Of a stretch of DNA of 7,747 bases, positions 6,217 through 7,747 are shown piece by piece. Each line of letters begins with the position of its first letter. Within the stretch, counting starts at the first letter, position 1. The stretch spans positions 1 through 7,747 of the forward strand of contig JALWRV010000119.1 of NCBI GenBank assembly GCA_027080545.1, read 5' to 3'. The DNA is from Parvularculaceae bacterium (GTDB lineage: Bacteria; Pseudomonadota; Alphaproteobacteria; Caulobacterales; Parvularculaceae). Made by a program: the position numbers and the translations under genes. A model generated the notes under the pieces. It was not told the DNA's origin. It did no database searches and saw only the letters and a list, made by a program, of their open reading frames with translations.

Positions 6217-7188
6217 CTACTCTACTGAAAGACCTAACTTTTTGCCTTTGGCCAAGAGCCGTTCTTGAATTTCAGGATCATCCGCAAAATAGCCGAGCGC
6301 AAATTGCAAAGATTCGGTTGCCTCTGTGGTGCGCCCCATTACCTGATAAGAGTGGATAAGGCGTTCCCAGCCATCGACATCATCTGGGTTTTGCTGCAAG
6401 CGCAAGGCGAGCCGTGCCACCATACCTTCAATCATCGCTTGGCGGTCCTGCTCTGGCATCGCCATGGCTTCAACCATTTGCCGTCGACTAGGACCAGAAA
6501 TAGAACCAGAACTTGGATCAGAATTTGGTGTGAATGAGGAAGTGGTTTCTTTTAAGCGCCCGGAAATATCTATCTGTTTATCGGACGCCGTCGAGAGAAT
6601 ACGGTCACGCAAGGAAGAGGCCCATTCATCTTCCAGTGCCGCATTATTGACCAGCTCGACCCATAAATCCAAAGCAGCTCGGCTATCACCATTTTGATCG
6701 AAACGAAGGCCTTTAAAAAAATTAGCGCGCGGATTATTCGGATTGATAGCCAGCGCCTTAAGAAACAGCTCATAAGCCTCATCTGTAACCAGACCACCGG
6801 CCTCCATGGTCAAAGATTCACCCCATGAGGTTAGATAATCATCATTTTGTGGACGCTGCGATGCCGCTCTTTCATAGGCCTCTGCGGCCTTTGCATAACG
6901 GTCTAAATTAAAGAAGGACCACCCCAGCATGCGCCAGCCCTCAACATCATCAGGGTTTTGCTCAAGGCGGGCCTGTAACCGGGCTATCATACTATCCACA
7001 CTGTCCAAAGAAGAAGTGTTTGCAGCCATGCCAAGATCGGGCCTTAGGGTGATGTTGTCCGACTGAACATAGACAGGCGCCCCCGTCCATTGCTTAGATG
7101 GCTTGCCAATAAATAAGTATAGGCCGACACCATTGGCTATAATTATCGCCAAAATAATGAAACCGAAGGTAGGGCTGGAAATTTTCAT
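6217..7188 (-). CDS. CcmI/NrfG-like TPR protein (c-type cytochrome biogenesis-type)
   Basis: This 323-residue protein has one N-terminal transmembrane helix (about 7-27). Residues 67-200 hold TPR units of the CcmI/NrfG type: ARLEQNPDDVEGWRMLGWSF, ALAINPNNPRANFFKGLRF, then a helix ending in the LWVELVNNA region. A Ser/Thr/Pro-rich linker (about 213-235) leads to a second copy of the opening motif, MVARLALRLQQNPDDVDGW (257-274), and a final TPR-like pair. In alphaproteobacterial CcmI this second block lies at the C-terminus. CcmI presents apocytochrome c to the haem-ligation machinery. This protein lacks the usual two-helix CcmI N-terminal domain and has a single anchor, so it may be a specialised paralogue; that is inference. 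The start has a good GAGG (7194-7197) at 5 nt. It is the first gene of an operon with the flavoprotein. Confidence 0.8.
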   Translation of the reverse strand: MKISSPTFGFIILAIIIANGVGLYLFIGKPSKQWTGAPVYVQSDNITLRPDLGMAANTSSLDSVDSMIARLQARLEQNPDDVEGWRMLGWSFFNLDRYAKAAEAYERAASQRPQNDDYLTSWGESLTMEAGGLVTDEAYELFLKALAINPNNPRANFFKGLRFDQNGDSRAALDLWVELVNNAALEDEWASSLRDRILSTASDKQIDISGRLKETTSSFTPNSDPSSGSISGPSRRQMVEAMAMPEQDRQAMIEGMVARLALRLQQNPDDVDGWERLIHSYQVMGRTTEATESLQFALGYFADDPEIQERLLAKGKKLGLSVE

Positions 7189-7336
7189 GGTTGCCTCATT
7201 TATCTACCGGATAAAGCTGGATAATTTGCCGCCTGTGTGAATATCCTCCACGCATAAAGCCCAAGCCATAAACATTTGATGGCTATAAATATTTGACGAT
7301 GTGGATTCTTAACATGCAGCAATTTGATTCGATAAA

Positions 7337-7342
7337 ATTATA
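7337..7342 (-). promoter_or_regulatory. Candidate -10 element of the TPR-flavoprotein operon
   Basis: The minus strand reads TATAAT here, with an overlapping GATAAT at 7343-7348. The -35 position at 17 bp is poor (TTAATG). Transcription would begin near 7330, giving a leader of about 140 nt in which I see no riboswitch or small reading frame. Other AT-rich sites in 7200-7330 could serve instead. Confidence 0.22.
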
Positions 7343-7425
7343 ATTATCCTTTCCCAGAACATTAACGGTTATGCAGATAGTTTATTCCAAAATTTAATTG
7401 CGCCTTTTTTCAAAGCCACGTTAGA

Positions 7426-7454
7426 TTGACAAAAGGACGGATCAAACTTGTTAG
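7426..7454 (+). promoter_or_regulatory. Candidate promoter of the right-edge membrane protein gene
   Basis: A perfect -35 TTGACA (7426-7431) is followed after 17 bp by TGTTAG (7449-7454), a poor -10 with 3 of 6 matches. Transcription would begin near 7461, just before the GGAG Shine-Dalgarno at 7465-7468. The resulting short leader fits the TTG start chosen for the gene. Apart from this and the minus-strand -10 candidate, 7189-7464 holds nothing recognisable. Confidence 0.35.
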
Positions 7455-7476
7455 GTTGGGGATTGGAGCGCATAAA

Positions 7477-7747
7477 TTGGCGGAACTGAATAGTCTAACA
7501 CCTCCCTTCAAAATCAGAATCTTGGGCAAAAAAGCAAAACTTGCTGCCCGGGCCCGGCATGTCTCAGCCCTTAAAGACGACTCAGCACAGGCGGCAGCAA
7601 CGACTAAGGAAAAAGCCCATAAACAATCCCTGAAAGTCTCTTCAAAAGGCCCCAAACGGGCCTGGGGAACACAGATTTTTACACTTTTCATGGTCGCCGC
7701 TCTGGTTTGGGGGTGGTGGCATAGAAATCAATATATTGAGACAGAAC
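7477..7747 (+). CDS. Partial bitopic membrane protein, possibly a HlyD/EmrA-type membrane fusion protein
   Basis: An open frame runs from a stop at 7378-7380 to the window end. I place the start at TTG 7477 because GGAG (7465-7468) lies 8 nt upstream. In-frame TTGs at 7426 and 7456 lack a Shine-Dalgarno, and the first sits inside a candidate -35 box. The 90 visible residues begin (M)AELNSLTPPFKIRILGKK. A basic, Ala/Lys-rich cytoplasmic stretch follows to about residue 62, then one transmembrane helix (about 67-81, IFTLFMVAALVWGWW) and HRNQYIETE at the edge. A positively charged N-terminus, one helix and then a 'xxxYIxT(D/E)' segment is how HlyD/EmrA-family fusion proteins usually begin (commonly continuing NAYV). 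Only the N-terminus is visible, so the family call is tentative; that a real gene exists is more secure. Confidence 0.55.
   Translation, partial: MAELNSLTPPFKIRILGKKAKLAARARHVSALKDDSAQAAATTKEKAHKQSLKVSSKGPKRAWGTQIFTLFMVAALVWGWWHRNQYIETE

Noticed and set aside
7410..7691. Minus-strand 93-residue frame at the right edge.
   Set aside because: It is antisense to the plus-strand frame that has a good Shine-Dalgarno, a transmembrane helix and plausible topology; the minus frame lacks these.

Overview
The window looks like chromosomal DNA of a Gram-negative bacterium, most likely an alphaproteobacterium. That assignment is inferred from an outer-membrane beta-barrel protein with a terminal Phe, a non-zinc alphaproteobacterial-style anti-sigma factor, and a CcmI-type TPR protein with the 'GMVARLALRLQQNPDDVDGW' signature. 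No rRNA, tRNA, insertion sequence, CRISPR array or origin could be recognised.

Layout, left to right. (1) Positions 56-1084 (+) encode an exported outer-membrane barrel protein, closed by a strong hairpin terminator at 1198-1240. (2) Convergent to it, 1281-3221 (-) encodes a subtilisin-like (S8) serine protease. Its N-terminal third is an extremely acidic region built on 48 consecutive tetrapeptides in unbroken register. (3) A roughly 200-bp divergent promoter region (3222-3422) carries two mutually exclusive inverted repeats. (4) Positions 3423-3950 and 3994-4737 (+) encode an ECF sigma factor and its membrane-spanning anti-sigma factor. (5) After a short convergent gap, a minus-strand operon runs from 7188 to 4893. 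It holds a CcmI/NrfG-like TPR protein, then 19 nt later a membrane-anchored protein joining two iron-sulfur motifs to a flavin/NAD(P) oxidoreductase. (6) At the right edge a divergent plus-strand gene (from about 7477, TTG start, running off the window) encodes a bitopic membrane protein that resembles the start of a HlyD/EmrA-type membrane fusion protein.

Two modules stand out. The first is a sigma/anti-sigma pair divergent from an exported protease. The anti-sigma factor puts a Cys-containing domain in the periplasm, where the protease could act on it, or the protease could be the target of the sigma factor. The second is the TPR/flavoprotein operon. The flavoprotein appears to be a circularly permuted thioredoxin-reductase fold: the C-terminal FAD element ('TNVPGIYIAGEL') lies upstream of the N-terminal FAD element ('IIIGAGPAG'), and the chain stops where that element would normally follow. 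Its second Fe-S motif has His in place of one Cys. The CcmI-like partner suggests a link to c-type cytochromes or respiratory electron transfer.

The best candidates for undescribed biology are the permuted, membrane-tethered ferredoxin-flavoprotein and the polyacidic tetrad repeat on the sigma-linked protease. All functions are inferred from sequence motifs read by eye, and no database search was possible.
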